The notes under the pieces: generated by a model | What the model was told of the DNA's origin: nothing | The model's input: the letters and a program-made list of their open reading frames with translations, nothing else | The model's database searches: none | Source of the DNA: a virus | Reading direction: 5' to 3' (one strand) | Virus record (IMG/VR): IMGVR_UViG_3300035564_000037 | Coordinates: 1 to 37,835 of that record | Length of the DNA stretch: 37,835 nucleotides | Shown here: piece after piece, positions 1 through 7,533 of the stretch | Layout of the letters: the number at the start of each line of letters is the position of its first letter | How positions within the stretch are numbered: position 1 is the stretch's first letter | Program-made: the position numbers and the translations under genes

Positions 1-123
1 ATGTCGTTGCAAAGCTCCTTCCTGACACTCCCCAGGACTGAACGCGAGAAGCGCGTAAAGTCATTGAGTACCGCAGAACTTGCGGCGCTCAAATATGCCT
101 GGATGTGGTGGGCTAGACCGGAG
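1..123. repeat. Terminal direct repeat, left copy
   Basis: These 123 bases are repeated without a mismatch at 37713-37835, the other end of the window. The repeat lies inside the start of the large terminase gene and overlaps the end of the small terminase gene, so it reads as the overlap of a circular assembly rather than a biological terminal repeat with its own content. An odd length of 123 would fit an assembler k-mer overlap. The unit genome is 37,712 bp. Confidence 0.95.
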
Positions 124-1290
124 CAAAAGTTACCCCCCGGCAATTGGTCAGCCTGGATGATCCTGGCAGGACGTGGATTTGGCAAGACACGCACCGGCGC
201 GGAAACTGTGCGCCAATGGGTCAAGGATTACCAGTTTGTCAACATGATCGGCGCTACGGCTGATGATGCGCGGGATATTATGATCGAGGGCGAAAGCGGG
301 ATACTTGCGATTTGCCCAACCCATGAGCGCCCGCGTTATGTCAAGAATGAGCGCAAATTGATCTGGCCCAATGGCGCTGTATCGCTTGTCTTTACGGCTG
401 CCGAGCCTGAGCGCTTGCGCGGGAAACAGTCCATGAAGTTGTGGGAGGATGAACTTGCGGCATGGCAGTATCCCGAAGCGCACACCCAGGCGATGTTAGG
501 GCTACGGCTGGGCAACAATCCGCAAACGTTGATAACCACCACGCCAAAGCCAACCAAACTTATCAAGCAAATCGTGGCGAACAAGAACGCGATTATTACT
601 CGCGGGTCAACATACGACAATCGTTCCAACCTGGCGCAAGCGTTCTTTGATGCGATCATCACCAGTTACGAGGGGACGCGCTTAGGGCGGCAGGAGATCG
701 ACGCCGAGATCCTGGAAGATGTTGAGGGCGCGTTGTGGAAAGATGCGATGATTGAGCAGCACCGGGTATTGAAGCCGCCCGAAGTGATGGAGCGCATCAT
801 CGTTGCGATTGACCCAGCAGTATCAGCCAACAAGCAAAGTGATGAAACTGGCATTATCGCGGTTGGGATGCAGGATAAGCACTATTACGTTTTGGGTGAT
901 GTGAGCGGAATTTATACGCCGCTTGAATGGGCAAAGAAAGCAATCGGCTTACTGTCCCTGCATACCGCCGGCGCATTTGTGGCAGAGGTGAACCAGGGCG
1001 GCGATTTGGTTGAGGCGAACCTACGCGCTGCCGGTCATCAAGGGCGGGTTATCAAGGTTCATGCCTCCAAAGGCAAGACAACCCGCGCCGAGCCGATTGT
1101 CGGGCTGTACGAACTTGGCAAAGTTCATCATGTCGGTTATCTCGCAGGGCTAGAAACACAAATGACAACCTGGGACCCAAAAGAAGGGGACAGCCCCGAC
1201 CGGGTTGACGCACTGGTGTGGGGCTTGACCGAACTAAGCGGGCAGGGTGCGCCGCCCGAAGTCGTTGATATATCCTCAGTGGGTTGGTAG
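1..1290 (+). CDS. terL: Terminase large subunit (packaging ATPase/nuclease)
   Basis: Motor that drives DNA into the prohead and cuts the concatemer. The 429 residues hold a Walker A motif AGRGFGKT at 56-63, a Walker B with catalytic acid LWEDE around 147-151, and a TTTPKP coupling motif at 179-184. The C-terminal RNase-H-like nuclease has acidic residues D271 (AIDPAVS), E329 (AEVNQGG) and D403 (RVDALVWG). Length and domain order are normal for a phage terminase. On the circular molecule it starts 41 bases inside the small terminase gene (ATG at 37713). The portal gene follows after nine bases, the standard packaging order. Headful versus cohesive-end packaging cannot be told from the sequence. 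Confidence 0.97.
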   Translation: MSLQSSFLTLPRTEREKRVKSLSTAELAALKYAWMWWARPEQKLPPGNWSAWMILAGRGFGKTRTGAETVRQWVKDYQFVNMIGATADDARDIMIEGESGILAICPTHERPRYVKNERKLIWPNGAVSLVFTAAEPERLRGKQSMKLWEDELAAWQYPEAHTQAMLGLRLGNNPQTLITTTPKPTKLIKQIVANKNAIITRGSTYDNRSNLAQAFFDAIITSYEGTRLGRQEIDAEILEDVEGALWKDAMIEQHRVLKPPEVMERIIVAIDPAVSANKQSDETGIIAVGMQDKHYYVLGDVSGIYTPLEWAKKAIGLLSLHTAGAFVAEVNQGGDLVEANLRAAGHQGRVIKVHASKGKTTRAEPIVGLYELGKVHHVGYLAGLETQMTTWDPKEGDSPDRVDALVWGLTELSGQGAPPEVVDISSVGW

Positions 1291-1299
1291 GAGTACCTT

Positions 1300-2766
1300 A
1301 TGGCTAACTTTATCTCTAACATGTATAACAACTTTATGGGCGATCTGACAACCCGCATTGGTGCATCCATCAGCGCTGCCGCTGAGACTGCCGAGAACTA
1401 TTGGGCCGGCAAGCACAAAGAGAACCTGCGCCGCAAGGATGGGCAGTACAACGATAACGTCACCATCAACCTGTTTGGGCTGGTGATAGACCGCAATGTG
1501 TCCCAGATGATTAGCGGCGGGGTGAACCTTGAAGTTGAGGGTGAGGATGGCGATACTGCGCTGCCTGAGGGTGACTTCTTGCGCGGCTGCCTGGATGCCA
1601 ATCACGAGGAGATATTTTTCCACCGCTCTTGCCTCGCTGCCGGCATGAATGGGACGGGTTATTGGTTCTTACTTGATCCACAATCATCCTTTGTCGTTGG
1701 CGAGGACGGCAAGCAGTACCCGCGCATCCTGGTTTGGAACCCCGGCCTTGTCACCATGAAAACGCAGCACGGTGACTATGAAGTGGTTATCCAATACACC
1801 CATCAGTATTACGAGATGGACGAAGACGGGCGGCAGGTTGGCTATCGCAAGGTTGTTGCCCGTGACATGAGCGCTGTTGCTGAGAGATGGACCATCCAGG
1901 ACTGGATCGAACGCACCGGGCGGGGTTGGGTAGCCGTGGCTCCTGCCGTCGTTTGGCGCTGGCCCTTCTCGCCCGTGCTCCATTGGCAAAACCTGCCTTC
2001 CGTTGCGAATTGCTACGGAGAGCCGGACTTGACTGACGATAAGTTGGTGCTACAAAACGCAATCAACGCAGACGCGAGTGTTATCCGCAAGAACATCCGG
2101 CTACTGTCCAACCCGCGCATTTGGAGCAAGGGACCGAACAAGCCAGAATCCATTGACGCTGGTCCTGACAAGCTAATCCACATGGGCGAAAATGGAGAGA
2201 TGCACGTAGAGCCAGCATTGGGTGATCTAGTCGCCGCCCGTGAGTTTGTCAATTGGGAGAAGGCCGTGTTTATGGACGGCGCGAGAACAGTTGACATTCA
2301 CTCGCTTGCTGACAAGCTGGGCAGCCTGACCAATTTTGCGCTAAGGGTGCTCTACCAGGATAACGTGAACAAGATCGACACAAAGCGCGAGTTGATGGGT
2401 GATGCTATCGAGGATTTAGCGCGGCGCTTGCAGATCATGGTGGGTCTTACCCCCGTTCCTGTGTCCGTGAAGTGGGAGGACTTTGTACCCGTGAACTCTA
2501 TGGAACAGGCTCAGACGGAGCAGGTTATCGTGGGCATGGGCGCGGAAAGTGTCCAGACCGCATCAGAGAATTTAGGCCGAGACTGGCAGCAGGAACTTGA
2601 CCGCATGGCTGAGGAGAAGCAGTCCAGTGACAACATTGGCGCGTTCCTTCTCAATGCGTTCAACAAGAACGGGGGTGTAGATAATGCGAACACCCCGCCG
2701 ATGGGCAACAACATGCAACAGGGAGGCATGAATGCATACAACCAAACAGCACCAACGGGCGGGTAA
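1300..2766 (+). CDS. Portal protein
   Basis: Forms the dodecameric ring at one capsid vertex through which DNA passes. The call rests on the place directly after the large terminase, the usual portal length (488 residues) and the composition: a long alpha/beta body with WNPGLV and VWRWPFSPVLHW segments, a helical region around 330-380 and a Gln/Asn/Gly-rich disordered C-terminus. It resembles SPP1 gp6-type portals in layout, but I see no short diagnostic motif. Start ATG at 1300 with GGAG nine to ten bases upstream. Its last 35 bases overlap a nested small gene in another frame. Confidence 0.88.
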   Translation: MANFISNMYNNFMGDLTTRIGASISAAAETAENYWAGKHKENLRRKDGQYNDNVTINLFGLVIDRNVSQMISGGVNLEVEGEDGDTALPEGDFLRGCLDANHEEIFFHRSCLAAGMNGTGYWFLLDPQSSFVVGEDGKQYPRILVWNPGLVTMKTQHGDYEVVIQYTHQYYEMDEDGRQVGYRKVVARDMSAVAERWTIQDWIERTGRGWVAVAPAVVWRWPFSPVLHWQNLPSVANCYGEPDLTDDKLVLQNAINADASVIRKNIRLLSNPRIWSKGPNKPESIDAGPDKLIHMGENGEMHVEPALGDLVAAREFVNWEKAVFMDGARTVDIHSLADKLGSLTNFALRVLYQDNVNKIDTKRELMGDAIEDLARRLQIMVGLTPVPVSVKWEDFVPVNSMEQAQTEQVIVGMGAESVQTASENLGRDWQQELDRMAEEKQSSDNIGAFLLNAFNKNGGVDNANTPPMGNNMQQGGMNAYNQTAPTGG

Positions 2767-2845
2767 GTTGTTCGTGTTCCTGGCCGTGATCGTTCTCGGC
2801 CCGCTTATTGCGCTTGTCACCCTGGCTTGTATCGCGTCGATGTAG
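2732..2845 (+). CDS. Small single-pass membrane protein nested in portal 3' end
   Basis: A 37-residue reading frame starting inside the portal gene in another frame. It has a good Shine-Dalgarno (GGGAGG at 2721-2726) five bases before the ATG. A basic N-terminus (HTTKQHQRAGK) is followed by an unbroken hydrophobic stretch of about 22 residues (FVFLAVIVLGPLIALVTLA), consistent with one transmembrane helix. It ends one base before the next ATG, so the two are probably coupled in translation. Function is unknown; a holin-like or membrane accessory role is possible but unsupported by position. Confidence 0.55.
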   Translation: MHTTKQHQRAGKLFVFLAVIVLGPLIALVTLACIASM

Positions 2846-2846
2846 C

Positions 2847-3053
2847 ATGGATACCGCCCACGTTCACGAGTTTGTTTTGGATGACACGTTTGAAATGTTT
2901 CGCGTCATCCAGTACAAAGAGTGGTATTGCGCGGTTGGCATCTGTGCTTGTGGTGAGCGCAAATTGCTAGAGGTGGACTTCCTCACCTTCCGCAAGTATG
3001 AACGTGCATTAGAGCACAAAGATAAGGTGATCCTTGACCCTGCCAAACGATAA
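2847..3053 (+). CDS. Hypothetical protein with Cys-rich CxxxxCxC segment
   Basis: A 68-residue protein of unknown function. The first residues (MDTAHVHEF) and a CAVGICAC segment near residues 28-35 suggest a small metal-binding or beta-rich fold, but no family is recognised. The start chosen is ATG 2847, one base after the stop of the preceding small membrane protein. A longer version from TTG 2808 would overlap that gene and lacks a ribosome site. Its end overlaps the minor head gene by 20 bases, which argues for translational coupling inside the head operon. Confidence 0.6.
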   Translation: MDTAHVHEFVLDDTFEMFRVIQYKEWYCAVGICACGERKLLEVDFLTFRKYERALEHKDKVILDPAKR

Positions 3054-4038
3054 CACCAGTCCGCTAATCCGCCAGGTGGAACGACTGCGCCAGGCTCAGC
3101 GCTTCCGCGAGGCGGCCGAGTTGGAGCGGCTGGTACGGGCGTTCGTGTCCATCCATAACGCGGTGCAAGCCAAGGCGGATGCGCTTGCCGTCAAGTTGTC
3201 CACCCTGGATCGTGTCCCAACACGCGGGGAACTGGTGCGCATGGCGCAGTACAAGGACGCGATTGAAACGGCGCAAGAGGAGCTTGATAAATATGCAACA
3301 TTCATGCAGGTCGAATTACAAACTACATCACACGAGGCAGTTACGTTCGGAGAGATTGATGCGCGTCAACTTAGTAAAATTGCGGCTCAATCTGCAGGAA
3401 TATCAGCTCAATTTAGGACGCTCTCTCCTGACATCATTACTCAACTTGTCGGCTTCCTTGATCCCCGTGGCCCACTCTACAAACGCCTGGATGGAATGCC
3501 GGGATATACCGCCGACCAGGTCAGCGAACGACTGATTGAGGGCGTGGGCATGGGGCAAAACCCGAAGGTGATTGCGGCGGGCATCACGAACACGCTAGGC
3601 ATGGCGCTGACTGACAGTCTGCGCATGACCAGGACCGTCCAGTTGTGGTCATACCGCGAGGCATCAAGAGCCTCGTATGTCGCTAACAATGATGTGGTTG
3701 GCTATTGGGTTTGGTACGCCGATTTAGCAAACGCTTGCCCTGCTTGTGTGGTCATGCACGGGTCAGAACACCCGCTAGACGAACCGCTAGACGATCATCA
3801 CAACGGAGGATGTACGCCCATCCCTATGCTGACAGGACAAACAAACTATATCGAGCAGGGGGCGGACTGGTTCGCCAATCAGAGCGAGGAACAGCAAAAG
3901 GCGACGCTGGGTGATACGAAGTGGCAAGCCTGGAAGGATGGCAAGTTCAAACTTGCGGACCTGCCGCAGCAAACACCGAATGATGTATACGGCATGATGC
4001 GCACAGAGCGCAGTCTAAAGGATTTGGTGGGCGAATGA
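3034..4038 (+). CDS. Minor head protein, Mu gpF/SPP1 gp7-like
   Basis: Head morphogenesis protein that binds the portal and sits inside the capsid. The 334 residues end in a cysteine/histidine region of the Mu gpF/SPP1 gp7 type: CPACVVMHG, then LDDHHNGGC and TPIP, about residues 232-262. The N-terminal half is helical and charged. The start is TTG 3034 with AAGGTGA just upstream, since no in-frame ATG occurs until well inside the protein. Bases about 3295-3450 are A+T-richer than the surroundings, as if the middle had been exchanged. The gene overlaps the next one by four bases (ATGA). Confidence 0.85.
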   Translation: MTLPNDNTSPLIRQVERLRQAQRFREAAELERLVRAFVSIHNAVQAKADALAVKLSTLDRVPTRGELVRMAQYKDAIETAQEELDKYATFMQVELQTTSHEAVTFGEIDARQLSKIAAQSAGISAQFRTLSPDIITQLVGFLDPRGPLYKRLDGMPGYTADQVSERLIEGVGMGQNPKVIAAGITNTLGMALTDSLRMTRTVQLWSYREASRASYVANNDVVGYWVWYADLANACPACVVMHGSEHPLDEPLDDHHNGGCTPIPMLTGQTNYIEQGADWFANQSEEQQKATLGDTKWQAWKDGKFKLADLPQQTPNDVYGMMRTERSLKDLVGE

Positions 4039-4982
4039 AGTTTCTCGTTTGCGGATATGGAAGCATTGCCAAACGGCATATCCAAAACATTCGCGCTATT
4101 CAGTCGGATGCGCGAATAACTGTGCTTCGACATGCCCCAGGCGAGGAAACAATACAGGGCGTTGATCGGGTGGTGTATTCGCTTGCTGATGCCTTGCGGG
4201 ACAACCCACGGGCAGCGCTGATCACCAATCCGGCGAGTATGCACATTTGCACCGCGCTGGCATTGGCAGAACAAGGCGTGCATTTGTTTATCGAGAAACC
4301 ATTATCGGACAGATGGGATTGCGTCACTGAGTTGTTCGATCTATGCACCAAGAGAAAGCTAGTGTTATTGGTTGGGTATCAGTACCGATTTTATGAGCCG
4401 CTTATTGCAGTAAAACAGGCCATTGATGAGGGCTTGATTGGGCGCATCCTGTCTATCCGTGCTGAGGTTGGGCAGTATCTACCCGATTGGCGACCAGGGG
4501 TAGACTACAGGATTGGCGTAAGCGCAAGAAGTGAATTAGGCGGCGGCGCGATATTTGAGCTAAGTCACGAATTAGATTATGTGCGCTGGTTTGGCGGTGA
4601 CGTAAAGGCCGTAAACGCGCTTTATAACCACATTAGCGAGTTGGATACAAACGTTGAAGATTTGGCCGAGATCATTCTCCAATTCAACTCGGGCGCGATT
4701 GGGTCCATCCATCTTGACTTTTTACAGCACCAACCCTACCGGATGCTAAAGATCATCGGGCAGAATGGCATGTTAGCTTGGAACGGCATGGATCACCTGG
4801 TGCATCATTTCTCCAACGATGCAAACCGATGGGAGTGCTTATACTGCGGCACGCGGGACGAATTGAAACTAGCGTATATCCGCGAGTTGCAATACTTTAT
4901 CGACTGCATCCATGAGGATCGCATGATTGATAGCGCCGAAGCCCTGGAAACCTTGCGGCTCATTATGAGGGTCAAGGCGTGA
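4035..4982 (+). CDS. Gfo/Idh/MocA-family NAD(P)-dependent sugar oxidoreductase (PtmF-like)
   Basis: Dehydrogenase acting on a sugar or sugar phosphate. The N-terminal Rossmann fold begins VCGYGSIAKRH (residues 5-15). The family signature EKPL with the catalytic lysine is at 87-90, and the C-terminal catalytic segment GGGAIFELSHELDYVRW (169-185) carries H178 and D181. At 315 residues it is full length and looks intact. It overlaps the minor head gene by four bases and the SDR gene by four, so the three are translated together. Paired Gfo/Idh and SDR enzymes occur in bacterial surface-glycan loci such as the Campylobacter ptm genes. That pairing supports a role in making an amino-sugar or nonulosonate precursor, but the substrate is inferred. 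Confidence 0.88.
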   Translation: MKFLVCGYGSIAKRHIQNIRAIQSDARITVLRHAPGEETIQGVDRVVYSLADALRDNPRAALITNPASMHICTALALAEQGVHLFIEKPLSDRWDCVTELFDLCTKRKLVLLVGYQYRFYEPLIAVKQAIDEGLIGRILSIRAEVGQYLPDWRPGVDYRIGVSARSELGGGAIFELSHELDYVRWFGGDVKAVNALYNHISELDTNVEDLAEIILQFNSGAIGSIHLDFLQHQPYRMLKIIGQNGMLAWNGMDHLVHHFSNDANRWECLYCGTRDELKLAYIRELQYFIDCIHEDRMIDSAEALETLRLIMRVKA

Positions 4983-5728
4983 GAACCTTTACGCAGATGA
5001 TGGACTTGACTGATCGCGTTGCCCTAGTCACTGGCGGGACTGGTCATTTGGGCGGCGTGATCTGCGATACATTGACCGAGTTGGGCGCTGCCGTGGTAAG
5101 CGTTGATTGCCACGATAGCACGATTATCATGGATTTACAGGATGAGGTCAGTATTCGCAAACTTCCCAGGCTGATTACCAAAAGTCACGGGCGGCTTGAC
5201 ATCCTGGTAAACTGCGCGGCGTTGGTAGGAACATCCCTACTGTCTGGGTGGGGCGTGCCGTTCCACCAACAAAGCGCCGACACCTGGCGCAAGGCGTTGG
5301 AACTAAACTTGACTGTACCGTTTATCCTCAGTCAGATATTTGATGACATGCTCACCCAATCAGGACATGGAACGATTATCAATATCTCATCGATCTATGG
5401 CGTGGTTGGTCCTAATATGTCGCTTTACCAAAACACGAACATGGGCAACCCTGCCGCGTACGGCGCAAGCAAGGCGGGTCTGTTGCAACTTACACGCTAC
5501 CTGGCAACAAATCTGGCCCCACGGGTGCGCGTGAACGCCATAACCCCAGGCGGGATACTCAGGGGCCAGCCGGCTAGTTTCGTGGATGCCTATACTACAC
5601 TTACCCCCTTTGGGCGCATGGCGACCGAGGAAGATTTCAAGGGCGCGATTGGCTATCTTGCCAGTGACTTATCAAGTTACATGACAGGCCAAAACCTGAT
5701 CGTGGATGGGGGATGGACGGCATGGTGA
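4979..5728 (+). CDS. Short-chain dehydrogenase/reductase (PtmA-like)
   Basis: NAD(P)-dependent reductase of the classical SDR family, 249 residues. Visible features are the cofactor loop TGGTGHLGG (18-26), the NCAAL strand (78-82), N110, catalytic S138, and Y161/K165 in YGASK, then PGG at 190-192. All catalytic residues are present. The IYGVVGPNMSLY and TNMGNPAAYGASK stretches look like the PtmA-type reductases of flagellin or surface-glycan gene clusters. The start is GTG 4979 (GTGA overlap with the oxidoreductase). An ATG at 4997 is an alternative that keeps the whole fold. It probably acts in sequence with the upstream enzyme. Confidence 0.9.
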   Translation: MRTFTQMMDLTDRVALVTGGTGHLGGVICDTLTELGAAVVSVDCHDSTIIMDLQDEVSIRKLPRLITKSHGRLDILVNCAALVGTSLLSGWGVPFHQQSADTWRKALELNLTVPFILSQIFDDMLTQSGHGTIINISSIYGVVGPNMSLYQNTNMGNPAAYGASKAGLLQLTRYLATNLAPRVRVNAITPGGILRGQPASFVDAYTTLTPFGRMATEEDFKGAIGYLASDLSSYMTGQNLIVDGGWTAW

Positions 5729-5731
5729 AGT

Positions 5732-5833
5732 ATGTCTGACCGCGATTTCTGGCTGATGATTCGCCGCGCCTTGTTGATGATCTGCAAGGCGATTGAAAAG
5801 CGTTGGTGCACTGAGGAGGTTGTTACCGAGTGA
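5732..5833 (+). CDS. Small conserved-type phage protein (33 aa)
   Basis: Encodes 33 residues beginning MSDRDFWLMIRRALLMI and ending acidic. This amphipathic helix pattern (MSDRxFW...RRALL...IxKAIExR) recurs as a tiny gene in unrelated tailed phages, by memory of the pattern and not by a search. It sits four bases after the SDR stop. It is the last gene before the promoter/terminator region that precedes the scaffold gene. Function unknown. Confidence 0.6.
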   Translation: MSDRDFWLMIRRALLMICKAIEKRWCTEEVVTE

Positions 5834-5855
5834 TTGTTGTCAGTGCGTGTATAAT
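5834..5855 (+). promoter_or_regulatory. Candidate late promoter upstream of scaffold/capsid
   Basis: A perfect TATAAT at 5850-5855 is preceded by TTGTTG at 5834-5839, only ten bases away, so it is not a standard -35/-10 spacing. The block TTGTTGTCAGTGC resembles TTGCTGTAAGTGC at 34999-35011. The position at the head of the scaffold/capsid unit and the consensus -10 support promoter activity; the -35 element is uncertain. Confidence 0.45.
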
Positions 5856-5921
5856 GATATTAACTCAATAAAACGCCCGTTCGCCGCAAGGCCACCGGAC
5901 ACAGGCTGAACCGCCGCACAC

Positions 5922-5962
5922 GCGCCCGTTCTGAGCAATCAGAAACGGGCGCTTTTCGTTTT
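5922..5962 (+). terminator. Intrinsic terminator or attenuator hairpin before the scaffold gene
   Basis: The left arm GCGCCCGTTCTGA (5922-5934), loop GCAA and right arm TCAGAAACGGGCGC (5939-5952) pair over 13 bp with one bulged A. They are followed by TTTTCGTTTT. This has all the features of a rho-independent terminator. It ends the upstream head/sugar unit, or acts as an attenuator for a transcript starting near 5862. An earlier sequence at 5874-5881 (CGCCCGTT) can compete for the same right arm. Confidence 0.75.
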
Positions 5963-6007
5963 CACCCTCCGTCCACCAAGACGGCATAAACCGGATAAAG
6001 GGAAACC

Positions 6008-6586
6008 ATGTCAGATCAACCGAACGTTACTCCCGCTCTTACCCTAACCTCGCAGGTCCAGCCAACGGCCACCACGCCGGTAACAACTGGGGGCAAAACC
6101 TACACCGAGGCGGAACTAGAGCAAATCATCAAGGATCGCTTAGGGCGTGAAAAGGTCAAGTCAGAAAAGGCCGTGCAAGAAGCCGCTGACCGTGCCGCCC
6201 AGGAAGCAGCCGCCAAGAATGGCGAGTGGGAGAAAGTCGCCAAAGCAAACGAGGCGAAGTTGGCTGAGTTGCAAGGCGCACTCAAAAACCGCGAACTGCT
6301 GGACCTGAAACGCACCATCGCTGAGCGGATCGGGCTAGACCCCAAGTTGGCCAGCCGCCTGAATGGTGACACAGAAGCGGACATTGAAACGGATGCCAAA
6401 GCCCTCCTTGAAACCCTACCAAAACAACCCAAGCCCGGCCCCGGTATTGTGACCAACCCAGGACCAAACGCCACACCGCAGAACACAGAGAACGAAATGC
6501 TACAACGCATACATCACGGCGGCGCAAACGTATGGGGATTAGCAGCCAAAGGCGAGGCGGGCGGGGGATTTGTAATCAACGAATAA
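6008..6586 (+). CDS. Capsid scaffolding protein
   Basis: Internal scaffold that directs capsid assembly and then leaves the shell. The 192 residues have the usual make-up: a Thr/Pro-rich N-terminus, a long charged coiled-coil core (about residues 33-110, rich in Glu, Lys and Ala, beginning TYTEAELEQIIKDRL), then a Pro/Gly-rich tail. It lies immediately before the major capsid gene, the normal place. The ATG has AAAGGGAAA upstream. The call rests on composition and order, since scaffold sequences are poorly conserved. Confidence 0.85.
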   Translation: MSDQPNVTPALTLTSQVQPTATTPVTTGGKTYTEAELEQIIKDRLGREKVKSEKAVQEAADRAAQEAAAKNGEWEKVAKANEAKLAELQGALKNRELLDLKRTIAERIGLDPKLASRLNGDTEADIETDAKALLETLPKQPKPGPGIVTNPGPNATPQNTENEMLQRIHHGGANVWGLAAKGEAGGGFVINE

Positions 6587-6600
6587 CAGGATAAAACCTC

Positions 6601-7431
6601 ATGGCTTCCGAAGCTACGTATGCTGCATTTTCAAGCCTCATGCCCTCGATCTATCAGGCATCCTACCTGACTGCCCGTGAACAGGGCATCATGGCTCAAC
6701 TCGTAACCACATGGACCGGCTCCGGCCTCATGCCTCGCATCTTTGGCACGACCTCGGGCGGAACCGCTCAGACCTTAGCTGAAACTGGCGATGGCGCAAA
6801 CCAGGCTTTTGCTGGAACCGCCAGCGGGACCGTTACCCCGGCGATCATCTACGCTCAGTACTTCGTCAACGATACCGCCCGCGACAGCGATCCTCAGATC
6901 GCAACCCTCGCCGGTGGTGAGTTGGGCGGCATCCTGGGCCAGAAACTTGACACCGATCTGTGCGCCCTGTTCTCGTCCTTTGCGGGAACCGTGGGTACCG
7001 GAACCGTCATGCTGACCTGGGCGAACATCATGTACGCCGCGATGAAACTGCGCGCCAACCTCGCCCCGATGCCGTATGTCTGCGTCATCAACCCGATGCA
7101 CTGGTACGGGCTGGGGACCGTGGGCAGCGCGTCCGTCCCGTTCCCACTGAACGCGCCGGCATACCTGAACGAACTGGCGCAGTCGCCCTACTTCATGGGC
7201 AACTTCGGCGGGATCGCGATGTTCCTGGACGGCAACGTCACCCAGGCGGTCGGTGGGGGCATCTTCTCGCCCCAGGCAATCGCGGTGGACATTCGCCGGG
7301 CTTTGCGCATTGAAGCGCAGCGGGATGCCTCTCGCGGTGGTGGCGGGTACGAACTGAACGCCTCCATGATCTACGGGAAGGGCGTTTGGCGCTCATCGTT
7401 CGGCTACAACCTGCTCGGAACGATCACCTAA
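6601..7431 (+). CDS. Major capsid protein
   Basis: Shell subunit, 276 residues. Position after the scaffold, length and the C-terminal run of beta strands (GGIFSPQAIAVDIRRALRIE, then ELNASMIYGKGVWRSSFGYNL) fit the HK97-fold phage capsid proteins. The N-terminal arm is Thr/Gly-rich. Codon use is strongly biased to C or G at third positions (ATC, GCC, CTG, ACC) compared with neighbours, as expected for the most abundant late protein. It is followed by a hairpin and then by two glycosyltransferases, which makes it a possible glycosylation target. Confidence 0.88.
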   Translation: MASEATYAAFSSLMPSIYQASYLTAREQGIMAQLVTTWTGSGLMPRIFGTTSGGTAQTLAETGDGANQAFAGTASGTVTPAIIYAQYFVNDTARDSDPQIATLAGGELGGILGQKLDTDLCALFSSFAGTVGTGTVMLTWANIMYAAMKLRANLAPMPYVCVINPMHWYGLGTVGSASVPFPLNAPAYLNELAQSPYFMGNFGGIAMFLDGNVTQAVGGGIFSPQAIAVDIRRALRIEAQRDASRGGGGYELNASMIYGKGVWRSSFGYNLLGTIT

Positions 7432-7441
7432 GAATGATTAT

Positions 7442-7500
7442 GGGCGGGGATAGGGTCACGTGCCTGACAAGCGCAGCCCTCCCTCCGCGCTTCCCCGCCC
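7442..7500 (+). terminator. Hairpin after capsid gene (terminator-like or mRNA-stabilising)
   Basis: GGGCGGGGA (7442-7450) pairs perfectly with TCCCCGCCC (7492-7500). An inner stem AGCGC (7470-7474) pairs with GCGCT (7487-7491). Only a short T-poor tail (TGTTTGG) follows, so termination would be partial. It would separate abundant capsid mRNA from the lower-level glycosyltransferase mRNA, or protect the 3' end of the capsid message. Confidence 0.55.
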
Positions 7501-7533
7501 TGTTTGGGAGGATGCTCATGGAGGTGAGCAGTT

